DNA of 32,148 nucleotides. It comes from Armatimonadota bacterium. GTDB lineage: Bacteria > Sysuimicrobiota > Sysuimicrobiia > Sysuimicrobiales > Sysuimicrobiaceae. Location of the stretch: the NCBI GenBank assembly GCA_031432545.1, contig JAVKGX010000017.1, positions 1-32,148 of the forward strand, in the 5' to 3' direction. Position numbers and translations under genes: made by a program. This document shows positions 7,397-15,289 of this stretch, piece after piece. The notes below the pieces were generated by a model, which worked only from the letters and a program-made list of their open reading frames with translations, was not told where the DNA came from and did not search any database. Position 1 is the stretch's first letter, and each line of letters begins with the position of its first letter.

Positions 7397-7802
7397 GCCA
7401 CCCGCGAACCCGCTTTCGCTTGCGGCCAAGGTGCGTCTGCTCCTGCGCGTGTGGGGCTGCTACGCGCGCGTGCGCTTCGGGATGGGACGGGTTCCCTTCC
7501 CGGAATTCGTCGCGGCGCTCGGCCGGCCCACGCGTCTTGCGCGCCGGCGGTACCCACCCCGGACCCTGAGCCGCGCGGTGGCGCGCAGTCTCACGTTCGG
7601 TCGCATCGGCCCGACCTGTCTGGTCAACGCTCTGGTCCTCTACCGTCTGCTGCGCGAGCAGGGGGACCCGGCCGAGGTCGTCATCGGCCTGCCGCCCCAT
7701 GCGGCCGACCACCGTGCGCACGCCTGGGTGGAACTCGACGGCCAGGACGTCGGCCCCCCACCCGGCCGCAGCGGCCACACAGCGATGGTCCGGTTCGCAT
7801 GA
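7389..7802 (+). CDS. Transglutaminase-like leader peptidase (lasso B2-type)
   Basis: 137 residues, the usual size of stand-alone B2 proteins. The triad of the lasso-B2 transglutaminase fold is visible: Cys77 in PTCLVNALVLYRLLR, His111 in RAHAWVEL and an Asp (probably D120) in DGQDVG. The first ~70 residues are Arg-rich and hydrophobic and probably contact the leader or B1. The enzyme would cut the precursor leader near T18-F19 once the leader is presented by the PqqD-like protein. The ATG at 7389 overlaps the kinase stop by 8 bp, and the stop overlaps an upstream in-frame ATG of the epimerase gene, so translation is coupled. Confidence 0.9.
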   Translation: MREPPANPLSLAAKVRLLLRVWGCYARVRFGMGRVPFPEFVAALGRPTRLARRRYPPRTLSRAVARSLTFGRIGPTCLVNALVLYRLLREQGDPAEVVIGLPPHAADHRAHAWVELDGQDVGPPPGRSGHTAMVRFA

Positions 7803-7834
7803 CCGATCAACCCATCCTGCCAGAGGAGGGCAAG

Positions 7835-8851
7835 ATGCGGACGATGCTCGTGACCGGCGGCGCCGGGTTCATCGGCGCCCATTTGGTGGCCGCGCTTCTA
7901 AAGCGCGGCGACGCCGTGCGGGTGCTGGACAACTTCTGCGAGGGCACACCGGAGAATCTGGCGCGGGCGCTGGGGTGGCCTGCCAGCGAAGTGCACCTGC
8001 GGATGTCCGAACGCCCCAGCCGGCCCGTCGCGCTGAGCGCGCGCTGTGAGCTCGTCAACGGCGACATCCGAGATTTCGACGTCGTCGCGCGCGCCTGCGC
8101 TGGAGTGGACGTCGTCTTCCATCAGGCAGCCCTCCGCTCGGTCCCGCGCTCGATGCGCGACCCGGAGGCGACGACGGAGGTCAACGTCGCGGGGACGCTG
8201 CGCGTGCTGGAGGCGGCCCGGCGGGCCGGAGTGCGCCGGCTCGTGTTCGCCTCCTCTTCGTCGGTCTACGGGGACACGCCGCTTCCCAAGCACGAGGGGC
8301 AGATCCCCAAGCCGCGCTCGCCCTACGCGGCCAGCAAGCTCGCCGGCGAGGCGCTGTGCCAGGCGTACAGCCGCGCCTTCGGACTGCCCACCGTCTGCCT
8401 GCGTTACTTCAACGTCTTCGGTCCGTGGCAGGATCCGGCGTCCGAGTACGCGGCGGTCATCCCCAAGTTCATCCGTCTGGCGATGGACGGCGCGGTGCTG
8501 CCCGTCCACGGGGATGGGCTTCAGTCGCGTGACTTTACCTACGTCGACAACGTCGTGGAGGCGAACCTGCGGGCCGCCGACGCCGACGTTGAGGCGGCCA
8601 CGATGAACGTCGGGGCGGGCCGGCGCCACACGCTGCTGGACCTGGTCTGCCACGTCGGACGGATCCTCGGTCGCGCGCTCCAGGTCGTACACGAACCAGC
8701 GAGGCCCGGAGACGTCCGCCACACCGAAGCCGACATTGGCCTCGCCCGACGGCTGATCGGTTACGAGCCCCACGTCGACTTCGAGACGGGCCTGCGCCGC
8801 ACCGTCGAGGCGATGCTGGCCGAACGCAGAGAGGTGGTCCCCCTTGGATAG
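7835..8851 (+). CDS. NAD-dependent nucleotide-sugar 4-epimerase (WbpP/GalE-like SDR)
   Basis: 338 residues of an extended short-chain dehydrogenase/reductase. The NAD-binding motif GGAGFIG is at residues 8-14 and the catalytic YxxxK at Y164-K168 (SPYAASK), with the preceding serines in FASSSSVYG. The segment NVFGPWQDPASEYAAVIPKF is close to that of UDP-GlcNAc/UDP-GalNAc(A) 4-epimerases of the WbpP/TviC group. I chose ATG 7835, which has a GAGGAGGG ribosome site five bases upstream and puts the glycine motif at the usual distance. An in-frame ATG at 7799 overlaps the peptidase stop and would add 12 residues. With the following 6-dehydrogenase it would make a UDP-uronic acid. It feeds either the nearby polysaccharide genes or a glycosylated RiPP. 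Confidence 0.87.
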   Translation: MRTMLVTGGAGFIGAHLVAALLKRGDAVRVLDNFCEGTPENLARALGWPASEVHLRMSERPSRPVALSARCELVNGDIRDFDVVARACAGVDVVFHQAALRSVPRSMRDPEATTEVNVAGTLRVLEAARRAGVRRLVFASSSSVYGDTPLPKHEGQIPKPRSPYAASKLAGEALCQAYSRAFGLPTVCLRYFNVFGPWQDPASEYAAVIPKFIRLAMDGAVLPVHGDGLQSRDFTYVDNVVEANLRAADADVEAATMNVGAGRRHTLLDLVCHVGRILGRALQVVHEPARPGDVRHTEADIGLARRLIGYEPHVDFETGLRRTVEAMLAERREVVPLG

Positions 8852-10178
8852 CAAAGTCGCAGCGCTGCGCGGCACGGCACTCCGCCCGGTGCCCGTCGCG
8901 GTCATCGGCGGCGCCGGCTACGTCGGAACGATCACCGCTGCCGGGCTCGCGCACCTGGGCCACCTCGTGCGCGCCTTCGACGTCAACGAGGAACGCATCG
9001 AGATGCTGCGCGGCGGCTTCTGCCCGTTCCTCGAGCCGGATCTACCGGAACTGCTGCACGAACAGCAGCGCTCCGGTCGCCTCGTGTTCACGCCGTCGCT
9101 GCCCGAGGCCCTCGCCGAAGCGGCCATCGTGTTCGTGGCCGTCAACACCCCGCGCCGCAGCAACGGCGAAGCGGACCTGTCGCACGTGATCGAGGTCGCC
9201 CTGCGGCTGGCCCGCCAAATGAACCGCCACTTCGTGGTGGCCGTCAAGAGCACCGTCCCGGTGGGATCCCACGCGGCCATTCGGCGCGTGTTCGAACGGT
9301 CGGGGCTGCGCGAAGGATCGGATTACGACCTGGTGGCGACGCCGGAGTTCCTGCGCGAGGGCCACGCCGTCTCGGACTTCTTCTTCCCGGACCGCGTGGT
9401 GGTCGGAGCGGACAGCGCCGACGCGCGGGCCATGGTCCGGGAGCTGTTCGAGCCGCTGCAGGCACCCATCCTCGAGACGACCATCGAGAACGCGCAGATG
9501 ATCAAGTACGCCGCGAATGCGTTCTTGGCCATGCGGATCTCGTTCATCAACGAGGTCGCCAACATCTGCGAGCGCGTCGGCGCGGACGTGGAGGTGGTCG
9601 CGCAGGGCATCGGCTACGACCGGCGCATCGGCCACGACTACCTGCGGCCGGGCGTAGGCTTCGGCGGCCCGTGCCTGCCGAAAGACCTGGAGGGGCTGAT
9701 CCGGCTGTCCGAAGACGCCGGCTACGAACCGTACTTCCTGAAGGCGGTGCTGGAGAAGAACCAACACCAGCGGCGCGAGATCCTGGCGAAGGTGCACGCG
9801 CTGCTGGGGCCTTCGCTGTACGACCGCCGCATCGCGGTGCTCGGCCTGACGTTCAAACCCAACACCAGCGACGTCCGCAACTCGACCGCCTCGGTGCTCG
9901 TGGACCGGCTGGTGCGCCGGGGCGCCGAGGTGACCTCGTACGATCCCGGCCTCGAAGCGGCGGACGTCGAGGGGCGCGTCGTCCGCAACCCCTACGAGGC
10001 CGCAGCCGACGCCGATCTCCTGCTGCTGGCCACCGCCTGGCCTCAGTTCCGCGAACTCGACTACGGGCGCATCCGGACGACGATGCGCTCACCGAACATC
10101 GTCGACGCCGTCAACCTGCTGGACCCCGCGTCGATGCGCCGCCTCGGCTTCACCTACCTGAGCGTGGGACGACCCTGA
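8844..10178 (+). CDS. Nucleotide-sugar 6-dehydrogenase (UDP-Glc/UDP-GlcNAc or GDP-Man type)
   Basis: 444 residues from a TTG start overlapping the epimerase gene by 8 bp. The NAD-binding loop is VIGGAGYVG; the central domain carries GFGGPCLPKDL with the catalytic Cys277, and the C-terminal domain begins LGLTFKPNTSDVRNS, typical of the UDP-glucose/GDP-mannose dehydrogenase family. The enzyme performs the two-step NAD-dependent oxidation of C6 to the uronic acid. The WbpP-like partner suggests UDP-HexNAc or UDP-hexose as substrate, but specificity cannot be read from sequence. The GGAG-type GAGAGG site is 10-15 bases before TTG. It is the last gene of the + strand run, ending 9 bp from the convergent next gene. 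Confidence 0.9.
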   Translation: MDSKVAALRGTALRPVPVAVIGGAGYVGTITAAGLAHLGHLVRAFDVNEERIEMLRGGFCPFLEPDLPELLHEQQRSGRLVFTPSLPEALAEAAIVFVAVNTPRRSNGEADLSHVIEVALRLARQMNRHFVVAVKSTVPVGSHAAIRRVFERSGLREGSDYDLVATPEFLREGHAVSDFFFPDRVVVGADSADARAMVRELFEPLQAPILETTIENAQMIKYAANAFLAMRISFINEVANICERVGADVEVVAQGIGYDRRIGHDYLRPGVGFGGPCLPKDLEGLIRLSEDAGYEPYFLKAVLEKNQHQRREILAKVHALLGPSLYDRRIAVLGLTFKPNTSDVRNSTASVLVDRLVRRGAEVTSYDPGLEAADVEGRVVRNPYEAAADADLLLLATAWPQFRELDYGRIRTTMRSPNIVDAVNLLDPASMRRLGFTYLSVGRP

Positions 10179-10187
10179 GCGAAGCCC

Positions 10188-11702
10188 TCAGATCACGCTC
10201 CATACCGCCCGCTTCACCTCAGCCACGACCTCGTCCAGCCCAGCATCGGCGTCCACGGTGAACACCTGCGCGCCCGCGGCGTGGGCGACGACGTGTGCGG
10301 AGTTCGTGCGCCGGACGATGTCCGCAGGATCCATCCCGGGCTTGCGACCGCTGGCGACCTCCGGCGAGACGACCAGATGGATCACGGCGTCGGGCGGTCG
10401 GGTTGCCGCCCGGTCGTAGGGGATGCGTTCCCAACGGGCCAAAAAGCGCAGGAATCTCCACCGGTGCTCGGTCCACCGGCTCAGCAGCGGCCCGTCCATG
10501 TGGCCCGGCACGCGGTTCTGCGGGTAGCGGTCGCACAGCACGACCATCCCCCGATCCTTTGCCTGCCACGCCCGCCGGAGTTTGCCCCGCTTCTCGTAGG
10601 CCAGCACCAGCGCCCACACCGCCCTCGCGATCACCTGCCAGCCTCGTTCGGACTCTCCGCCGCCCTCCCGCGCAGGTGTCGCGGTGCGCCGGTCCGACCT
10701 CAGCACACGGAGAGCCATCCTCAGGGGCCAGCGCAACAGCGAAGCCGGCCCTTCGCCGCTGCCGAAGTACACCGTGTACACCGCGGCCTTGCGCGACAGC
10801 CACTTTTCGACCGTACGGACGACCGCGGACTTGCCCGACCCGTCGGAGCCGACGAAGGCGACGAGCGCACCACCGCTCGCCGGTACGCGGGTGTGCGGCA
10901 CCGGCCGGCGCAGCAGCCTGCGATCCAGGCCTCCCCACGCCCAACAGATCTCCCGCATCCACGCCTGCCAGATGGCGCCCAGTGGGCCGTAGCGGCGGTG
11001 GACGGCGAGCGCGGCAGCCACGGCCCGGCGCAGCCTCGCGACCTCGGCGACGGAGGGCATCCTCTCGGACATCCCGCGCAGCGTCTGCGCGACCCGCGGC
11101 GGCAGTACGCGCAGCCCCATGTCTTCCACCCCTTCCGGACGCGCCCGCTCGCGCAGCCACTCGTACTCCGCAAGACGGCGGCCGCGCCAGTAGGGGGTGC
11201 GGAGGTGGCGGAGCCGGTCCCGCGTCCGCAACTTCAGCGCTTCGCGGACCAGGAAGACGACCATCTCCAGGTCCGGATCCAGGACGTACAGACCGCTGTT
11301 CGGATCACGCCGGCGCGTCGACAGCATGAGCGAATCCCAGGGGAGTTCGTACCCCTTGAGGTGCGTCTCACCGGTGACGAGGCGGTGGTAGACGTGCAAA
11401 TGCACCAGCACACCGGTCGTTTGGTCGAAGCCAAGGTGGTCCACGATCCCCGGGTACGCGCGGCACGGCGAAGCCACAAAGGACTTGAACCCCAGCTTGG
11501 TCGCGACCCCGGAGAACGCCGTCGCCGATTGAGCCGGGACCAGCAGATCGAGATCACCCTCCCCCCACGCGACTTCCTTCACGAAGGCGTTGCTCTTCCA
11601 GTGGCAGTAATCCACACCCGCAGCGTCGAGCTCGGCGGTCAAGCGCGCCAGGATCTCGATTCCCCGGCACACGGGACCGTCGGACGCAGCGCTGTTGGTC
11701 AC
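10188..11702 (-). CDS. Fusion of a nucleotidyltransferase-like domain with a thymidylate-kinase-like P-loop domain
   Basis: 504 residues. The N-terminal ~200 residues contain HWKSN and GEGDLDLLV with D50 and D52, a nucleotidyltransferase-fold D-x-D pattern. A linker of Arg-rich helices leads to a C-terminal P-loop kinase domain: Walker A GSDGSGKS at residues 285-292, a DRYPQNR segment like the DRY/DRH motif of thymidylate kinases, and a lid-like Arg region. The protein is far too long for a housekeeping Tmk (about 210 residues), so it is more likely a specialised sugar or nucleotide kinase associated with polysaccharide loci. I chose GTG 11702 because GGAGG lies seven bases upstream; the frame is open to 11753. 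The substrate is unknown. Confidence 0.75.
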   Translation of the reverse strand: MTNSAASDGPVCRGIEILARLTAELDAAGVDYCHWKSNAFVKEVAWGEGDLDLLVPAQSATAFSGVATKLGFKSFVASPCRAYPGIVDHLGFDQTTGVLVHLHVYHRLVTGETHLKGYELPWDSLMLSTRRRDPNSGLYVLDPDLEMVVFLVREALKLRTRDRLRHLRTPYWRGRRLAEYEWLRERARPEGVEDMGLRVLPPRVAQTLRGMSERMPSVAEVARLRRAVAAALAVHRRYGPLGAIWQAWMREICWAWGGLDRRLLRRPVPHTRVPASGGALVAFVGSDGSGKSAVVRTVEKWLSRKAAVYTVYFGSGEGPASLLRWPLRMALRVLRSDRRTATPAREGGGESERGWQVIARAVWALVLAYEKRGKLRRAWQAKDRGMVVLCDRYPQNRVPGHMDGPLLSRWTEHRWRFLRFLARWERIPYDRAATRPPDAVIHLVVSPEVASGRKPGMDPADIVRRTNSAHVVAHAAGAQVFTVDADAGLDEVVAEVKRAVWSVI

Positions 11703-11916
11703 CTGGAATCCTCCACGGCGGGACTGCGAGCCGTGCCCTTGGTGTTCCACCACAACGCCGCCCGGTCCTGCGCACCGGGGCAGCGTTCATCGGCGCGCTC
11801 CCGACGGGACGAACAGGGCACAGCGATCCGTGTCTTGTCGGAAGTCAAGCACGCCGGCCAGCAGGAATTCTGTCCGCCGGTGCATAACCCACACGTGTCA
11901 GCCAACTGAATAGCAG
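11703..11916. other. Upstream part of a 397-bp intergenic region, no gene seen
   Basis: The region between two divergently transcribed genes has no credible open frame of normal composition. It should hold the promoters of the - strand fusion protein and of the + strand riboswitch transcript. AATAGC at about 11909-11914 is a weak -10-like element just before the riboswitch, but no convincing -35 accompanies it. Confidence 0.4.
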
Positions 11917-11999
11917 ACCCGCGACAAGGGCACCCCGCCCGCGAGGGCGGTTCGCAAAGCCACGGGACTGGCGACAGTCAGCCGGGCTGCCGAACGGGG
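11917..11999 (+). promoter_or_regulatory. c-di-GMP-I (GEMM) riboswitch
   Basis: The hallmark GEMM elements are present in order. AAGGGCA precedes a perfect stem CCGCCC / GGGCGG (11935-11940 / 11945-11950) closed by a GCGA (GNRA) tetraloop. CGCAAAGCCACGGG then follows, next a hairpin GACTG-GCGA-CAGTC (11966-11979), and then AGCCGGGCTGCCGAA. CCCG (11918-11921) can pair with CGGG (11995-11998) as the closing P1 stem. These are the conserved ligand-pocket and tetraloop-docking parts of the family. The related 3',3'-cGAMP subclass (GEMM-Ib) differs at very few bases and is not excluded. A transcription terminator follows within 10 bases, so control is probably at termination, acting on the DUF1996 lipoprotein gene. 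Confidence 0.9.
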
Positions 12000-12007
12000 A
12001 CGGACGG

Positions 12008-12052
12008 GAGCAGACGGTCCTGTTTTGCGCGGGCCTGTCTGCTCTTGTTTTT
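12008..12052 (+). terminator. Rho-independent terminator of the riboswitch expression platform
   Basis: GAGCAGACGG (12008-12017) pairs with CCTGTCTGCTC (12034-12044) with one bulged T, followed by TTGTTTTT. It lies between the aptamer and the lipoprotein ATG at 12100, so it ends the leader transcript unless folding is altered by ligand. Whether ligand turns the gene on or off cannot be read directly. Confidence 0.8.
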
Positions 12053-12063
12053 CGGGTGCAGAG

Positions 12064-12091
12064 CCCTCGCGCGGGCGTACGCCTGCGAGGG
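12064..12091 (+). promoter_or_regulatory. Hairpin overlapping the lipoprotein ribosome site
   Basis: CCCTCGC (12064-12070) pairs with GCGAGGG (12085-12091), with an inner GGC/GCC stem around GTAC. The 3' arm runs into GAGGGAGGAG, the Shine-Dalgarno region of the gene starting at 12100. It may add translational control after the terminator or simply shape the 5' end of the read-through transcript. Confidence 0.5.
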
Positions 12092-12099
12092 AGGAGACC

Positions 12100-13008
12100 A
12101 TGGGCACGCACACAGGGTTGTCCAGAGTCTGGCTCGTCTACGCCATGGTCCTGGTCGTGGCCGCGTGCGGCGGTGGCGCGCTCACCGGCGTAGGTCCGGG
12201 TCCCGGCTCGGACCCCGAGGTTGAGCCTGAATCCGGTAGCCCGGGCTGGATCGTCCAGTGTCCGTTCTCCCACGCGCTGGCCGACGACCCGATCGTGCAC
12301 TTCGGACACGCCGGCGCAAGCCACCTGCATGACTTCTTCGCCAACCGGAGCACCAACGCCTCGAGCACCTACTCGTCAATGGCCACGTCCGAGACCACAT
12401 GCAGCCCGACATCGGGAGACACAGCCGGTTACTGGACGCCTGCGCTGTACCGGGACGGCGTGAAGATCGACCCCGCCGGCAGCTACGGCGGCCGCAACGC
12501 CCGCCAGCGCTTCTACTATCGGAAGAACAACCTCGCCTCCACAACCCGTATCCACGCGCCTCCACCGGACCTGAGGGTCGTCGTGGGCAACGCGGGCGCG
12601 ATGACCGCTGCCGACAACCCTCTGCTCGGCCGTGAAATCTACTGGGGATGTGCGGACAACAGCACCGGGAAGCTCAAGGAGCCACCCACGTCCTGCTCGG
12701 TCGGGATCATCTCGCTCCACGTCGGGTTCCCCAACTGTTGGGACGGCAGGAACCCCGACTCCGCCGACCACCGCAGCCACCTCGCATACCCGAAGAGCGG
12801 CGCATGCCCGGCCACGCACCCGGTGGCCATTCCCAGGATCATCATGCGGCTGGAGTTCCCGGTGGGCACGACGACGGGGAACATTACCCTTGCGAGCGGG
12901 AGCGTGTACAGCATCCATGGCGACTTCTGGAACACGTGGGACCAGTCCAGGCTCCAGAAGCTCACCGATGACTGCCTGAACCGCAACGTCGACTGCGGCC
13001 GGCTCTGA
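12100..13008 (+). CDS. DUF1996-domain lipoprotein, c-di-GMP-riboswitch controlled
   Basis: 302 residues. The N terminus has a short charged start, a hydrophobic stretch and the lipobox VVAAC, so the mature protein is probably lipid-anchored outside the cytoplasmic membrane. The rest matches DUF1996: a His-rich opening (HFGHAGASHLHDFFANRST), a Ser/Thr/Cys stretch, YWTPALYRDG, then conserved Cys residues and GISLHVGFPNCWDG-like and GDFWNTWD segments. The molecular function of DUF1996 is unknown; members are secreted in fungi and bacteria. The ATG at 12100 has GGAGGAG upstream. The riboswitch suggests production linked to a lifestyle switch such as attachment, matching the surface-polysaccharide neighbours. 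Confidence 0.9.
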   Translation: MGTHTGLSRVWLVYAMVLVVAACGGGALTGVGPGPGSDPEVEPESGSPGWIVQCPFSHALADDPIVHFGHAGASHLHDFFANRSTNASSTYSSMATSETTCSPTSGDTAGYWTPALYRDGVKIDPAGSYGGRNARQRFYYRKNNLASTTRIHAPPPDLRVVVGNAGAMTAADNPLLGREIYWGCADNSTGKLKEPPTSCSVGIISLHVGFPNCWDGRNPDSADHRSHLAYPKSGACPATHPVAIPRIIMRLEFPVGTTTGNITLASGSVYSIHGDFWNTWDQSRLQKLTDDCLNRNVDCGRL

Positions 13009-13028
13009 ATCGCTCGGCACCGGGTAGG

Positions 13029-14462
13029 TCAGTATTCGTAGGCGCCCCGGTCGTCGTACAGCCGGGGGCCCGTGCCGGTGTTGGGTGTCCCCGGGTCGTC
13101 GCGCCGTGGCCGCCCCTCGGCGTCGGTGTCCTGCTGACCGCTCACTCCGGAGTCTGCGGAGTCGATCGCGGGGGAACCCTCCAACAGACGGAAGTCTCCC
13201 CCCGCCGGGTCTCGCCACCGCGGATCCGCCTCGATCCCGTTGCGCTCCATCCCCGTGGCCGCCACGAACGCGGCCAAGCTAGAGTACCGCTTCGAGCCCC
13301 ATCGGACAAGCGTCTGGCCGGGAACGCTGTGGTACAGGATGTCGTGGTCCGCGGTCGTACCAGGGATCGAGTCGGCCGACACCCACAGGTTTCCGCTTGA
13401 GGCGGAGTTGTTGATGCCGTTGTCGACGCTGATGTTGTTCGCGACGAGCGTCCCGGTCGAACCCCCCTCGACGCTGATCCCGTCGACCGCGTTCTTGTAC
13501 ACGGTGTTGCCGATGATTCGGTTGCCGGTGACCTTCAAGACGTCGATGCCGTGGTCCCGGTTGTTGTAGCTCACGTTGTTGACGACCAGGTTGTCGTGCC
13601 CGTCGCCGCGGAGGTTGATCCCGCTGTCCTGGTTGTCGTACGCGATGTTTCCGGCGATCAGGTTGCCGCGGCTGCGGACTTCGATGCCCGCCGCACCCCG
13701 CTGCTCCGGGCCGCGGTCGTTGCCAAATATGCGGTTGCCGACGATCTCCACACGTGTGGACGCGTAGATGACATAGATCCCGTGGTTGGAGTTGTGGTGG
13801 ACGCTGTTGTTCGCGATCCTCGTGTCCGTCGTATCGCGCACCACGATCCCCGGCGCGAGGTTGTCCGACGAAGGGGTGCCCGAATAGCTGACGTCGCTGC
13901 CCTGAACCGTGACGTACGAGGACAGGTACAGGTAGATGCCTCCTCGGCGCGCGGCGTGGCTCACGGTGTTGCCTTCCAGGACGATGTGGGACGCGCTGTA
14001 CACGTAGATCCCCGCGTCGGTGGTCCTCGTCACCGTGAACCCGCGGATCGTCACCCAGCTGCGGCCCGAGATCCGAAATCCGTACCGCTGCCCCGTAACG
14101 GTCACCGTCGCCCCGGGCGCCGCCACCAGAGCGACCGGCGCGCCCGCAGACCCCGAGTTCGCAACGGAGACCTCCTCCGCGTACGTGCCCGCGGCGACCT
14201 GGGCGGTCTCGCCCGCCTTCGTGACCCTCGCGGCCCTCCCGATGGTGCAGAAGGGCTGGGTCTCAGTACCGGCGCCGCTGTCGCTGCAGTTGGGATTGGC
14301 GCGGTCGACGTAGTACTTGACCGGTCCGATCCCCGAGAAGGCCGTGATGCCGGAGATCCGGACGGGTGCCGGGCCGCCGGGCATCCGCAACCCCGTGCTG
14401 GTGCCACATCCGGTAAAGACGACCACGATCGCACCCACCAGCAGGAGTCTGGGGATTCGCAT
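13029..14462 (-). CDS. Right-handed parallel beta-helix lipoprotein
   Basis: 477 residues with a lipobox signal (hydrophobic core then FTGC, Cys19). From about residue 130 to 370 there are tandem ~22-residue turns with repeated patterns such as IVLEGNTVSHA, IANNSVHHNSNHGIYV and IAGNIAYDNQDSGINL. These Asn ladders are characteristic of PbH1 repeats in polysaccharide lyases, hydrolases and adhesins. The C terminus (LLEGSPAIDSADSG then DDRGAYEY) is the common ending of secreted beta-helix proteins. A catalytic class is not recognisable. ATG 14462 has GGAGG five bases upstream. It converges on the DUF1996 gene with a 20-bp gap and probably belongs to the same extracellular matrix or polysaccharide function. 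Confidence 0.88.
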   Translation of the reverse strand: MRIPRLLLVGAIVVVFTGCGTSTGLRMPGGPAPVRISGITAFSGIGPVKYYVDRANPNCSDSGAGTETQPFCTIGRAARVTKAGETAQVAAGTYAEEVSVANSGSAGAPVALVAAPGATVTVTGQRYGFRISGRSWVTIRGFTVTRTTDAGIYVYSASHIVLEGNTVSHAARRGGIYLYLSSYVTVQGSDVSYSGTPSSDNLAPGIVVRDTTDTRIANNSVHHNSNHGIYVIYASTRVEIVGNRIFGNDRGPEQRGAAGIEVRSRGNLIAGNIAYDNQDSGINLRGDGHDNLVVNNVSYNNRDHGIDVLKVTGNRIIGNTVYKNAVDGISVEGGSTGTLVANNISVDNGINNSASSGNLWVSADSIPGTTADHDILYHSVPGQTLVRWGSKRYSSLAAFVAATGMERNGIEADPRWRDPAGGDFRLLEGSPAIDSADSGVSGQQDTDAEGRPRRDDPGTPNTGTGPRLYDDRGAYEY

Positions 14463-14626
14463 GACCCCTCCGCGCCCGGTGTATTTTCGTGCCGCCCCGC
14501 CTGCCCGACGTATAGCGTGGCACACCGGATCCGCAGGGCGCCTCCCTCGAACAGGCGATTCCTTCGAATCCATCGGAGGATGCCTGACCGCCCGGTCTGC
14601 AACCCGTGGCCGGTCGAGGGCGGCAC

Positions 14627-15289
14627 TCAGCGCGTGTAGCCCTTGCGGATCGCGTAGGCGGCCGCCTGCGCGCGGTCCCGCGCGTCGATCTTGCGGAAGA
14701 TGCTGCGCAGTCGGCTCTTGACGGTGGACTCGGAGACGAACAGCTTGCGGGCAATCTCCTTGTTCGTGGACCCGTTGGCGATCTCCACGAGGATCTCGAC
14801 CTCTCGTTCCGTCAGGTTGTCCCCGAAACCGCCGGTGCCGTTGCCGTCGCGCGCCATGAACGAGAGCCGGTTCAGCACCCGGCGCGCGATCCCCGGGTGG
14901 ATCATGGTGTGGCCCCGCCGCACGGCATGCACCGCACGGATCAGGTTCTCGGGGGTGATGTCCGTCAGGACGTATCCCGAGGCACCGGCGCGGATGGTCT
15001 CGAACACCACGTCGTCGTCGTCACGCGCCGTCAGAACGAGGACGTCGGCCTCCGGCAGCAGCCGCTTCACCGCACGGCACGCCTCGACGCCGTGCATCCC
15101 CGGCAGGTCCACATCCATGATCACGAGCGCGGGCCGCAACGACGCGCAGAGCTGAAGGGCCTCGGGTCCCGACTCGCAGCTGCCGACCAACTCGATCTGC
15201 GGGTCCGAACGGAGGACCGCCTCCAGCCCGATCCGGAAGATGGGGTGCGGGTCGACGACCAGGACCCTGACTGTGGCTGCGCTCGTCAT
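14627..15289 (-). CDS. NarL/LuxR-family response regulator, no adjacent kinase
   Basis: 220 residues. The receiver domain (about 1-125) has D13 and phosphoacceptor D59 in IMDVDLPG and the switch Thr in VLVLTARDD. The LuxR-type HTH near the C terminus (about 152-215) starts LTEREVEILVEIANG and continues NKEIARKLFVSESTVKSRL. The conserved receiver Lys, normally in GYLLKD, is replaced by Thr (GYVLTD), which may weaken or alter phosphorylation-dependent switching. No sensor kinase is in this window. ATG 15289 is the start because it begins the receiver fold; an upstream in-frame extension is not conserved-looking. It is divergent from the glycosyltransferase across 282 bp that is less GC-rich than the genes and probably holds both promoters. 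Confidence 0.9.
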   Translation of the reverse strand: MTSAATVRVLVVDPHPIFRIGLEAVLRSDPQIELVGSCESGPEALQLCASLRPALVIMDVDLPGMHGVEACRAVKRLLPEADVLVLTARDDDDVVFETIRAGASGYVLTDITPENLIRAVHAVRRGHTMIHPGIARRVLNRLSFMARDGNGTGGFGDNLTEREVEILVEIANGSTNKEIARKLFVSESTVKSRLRSIFRKIDARDRAQAAAYAIRKGYTR

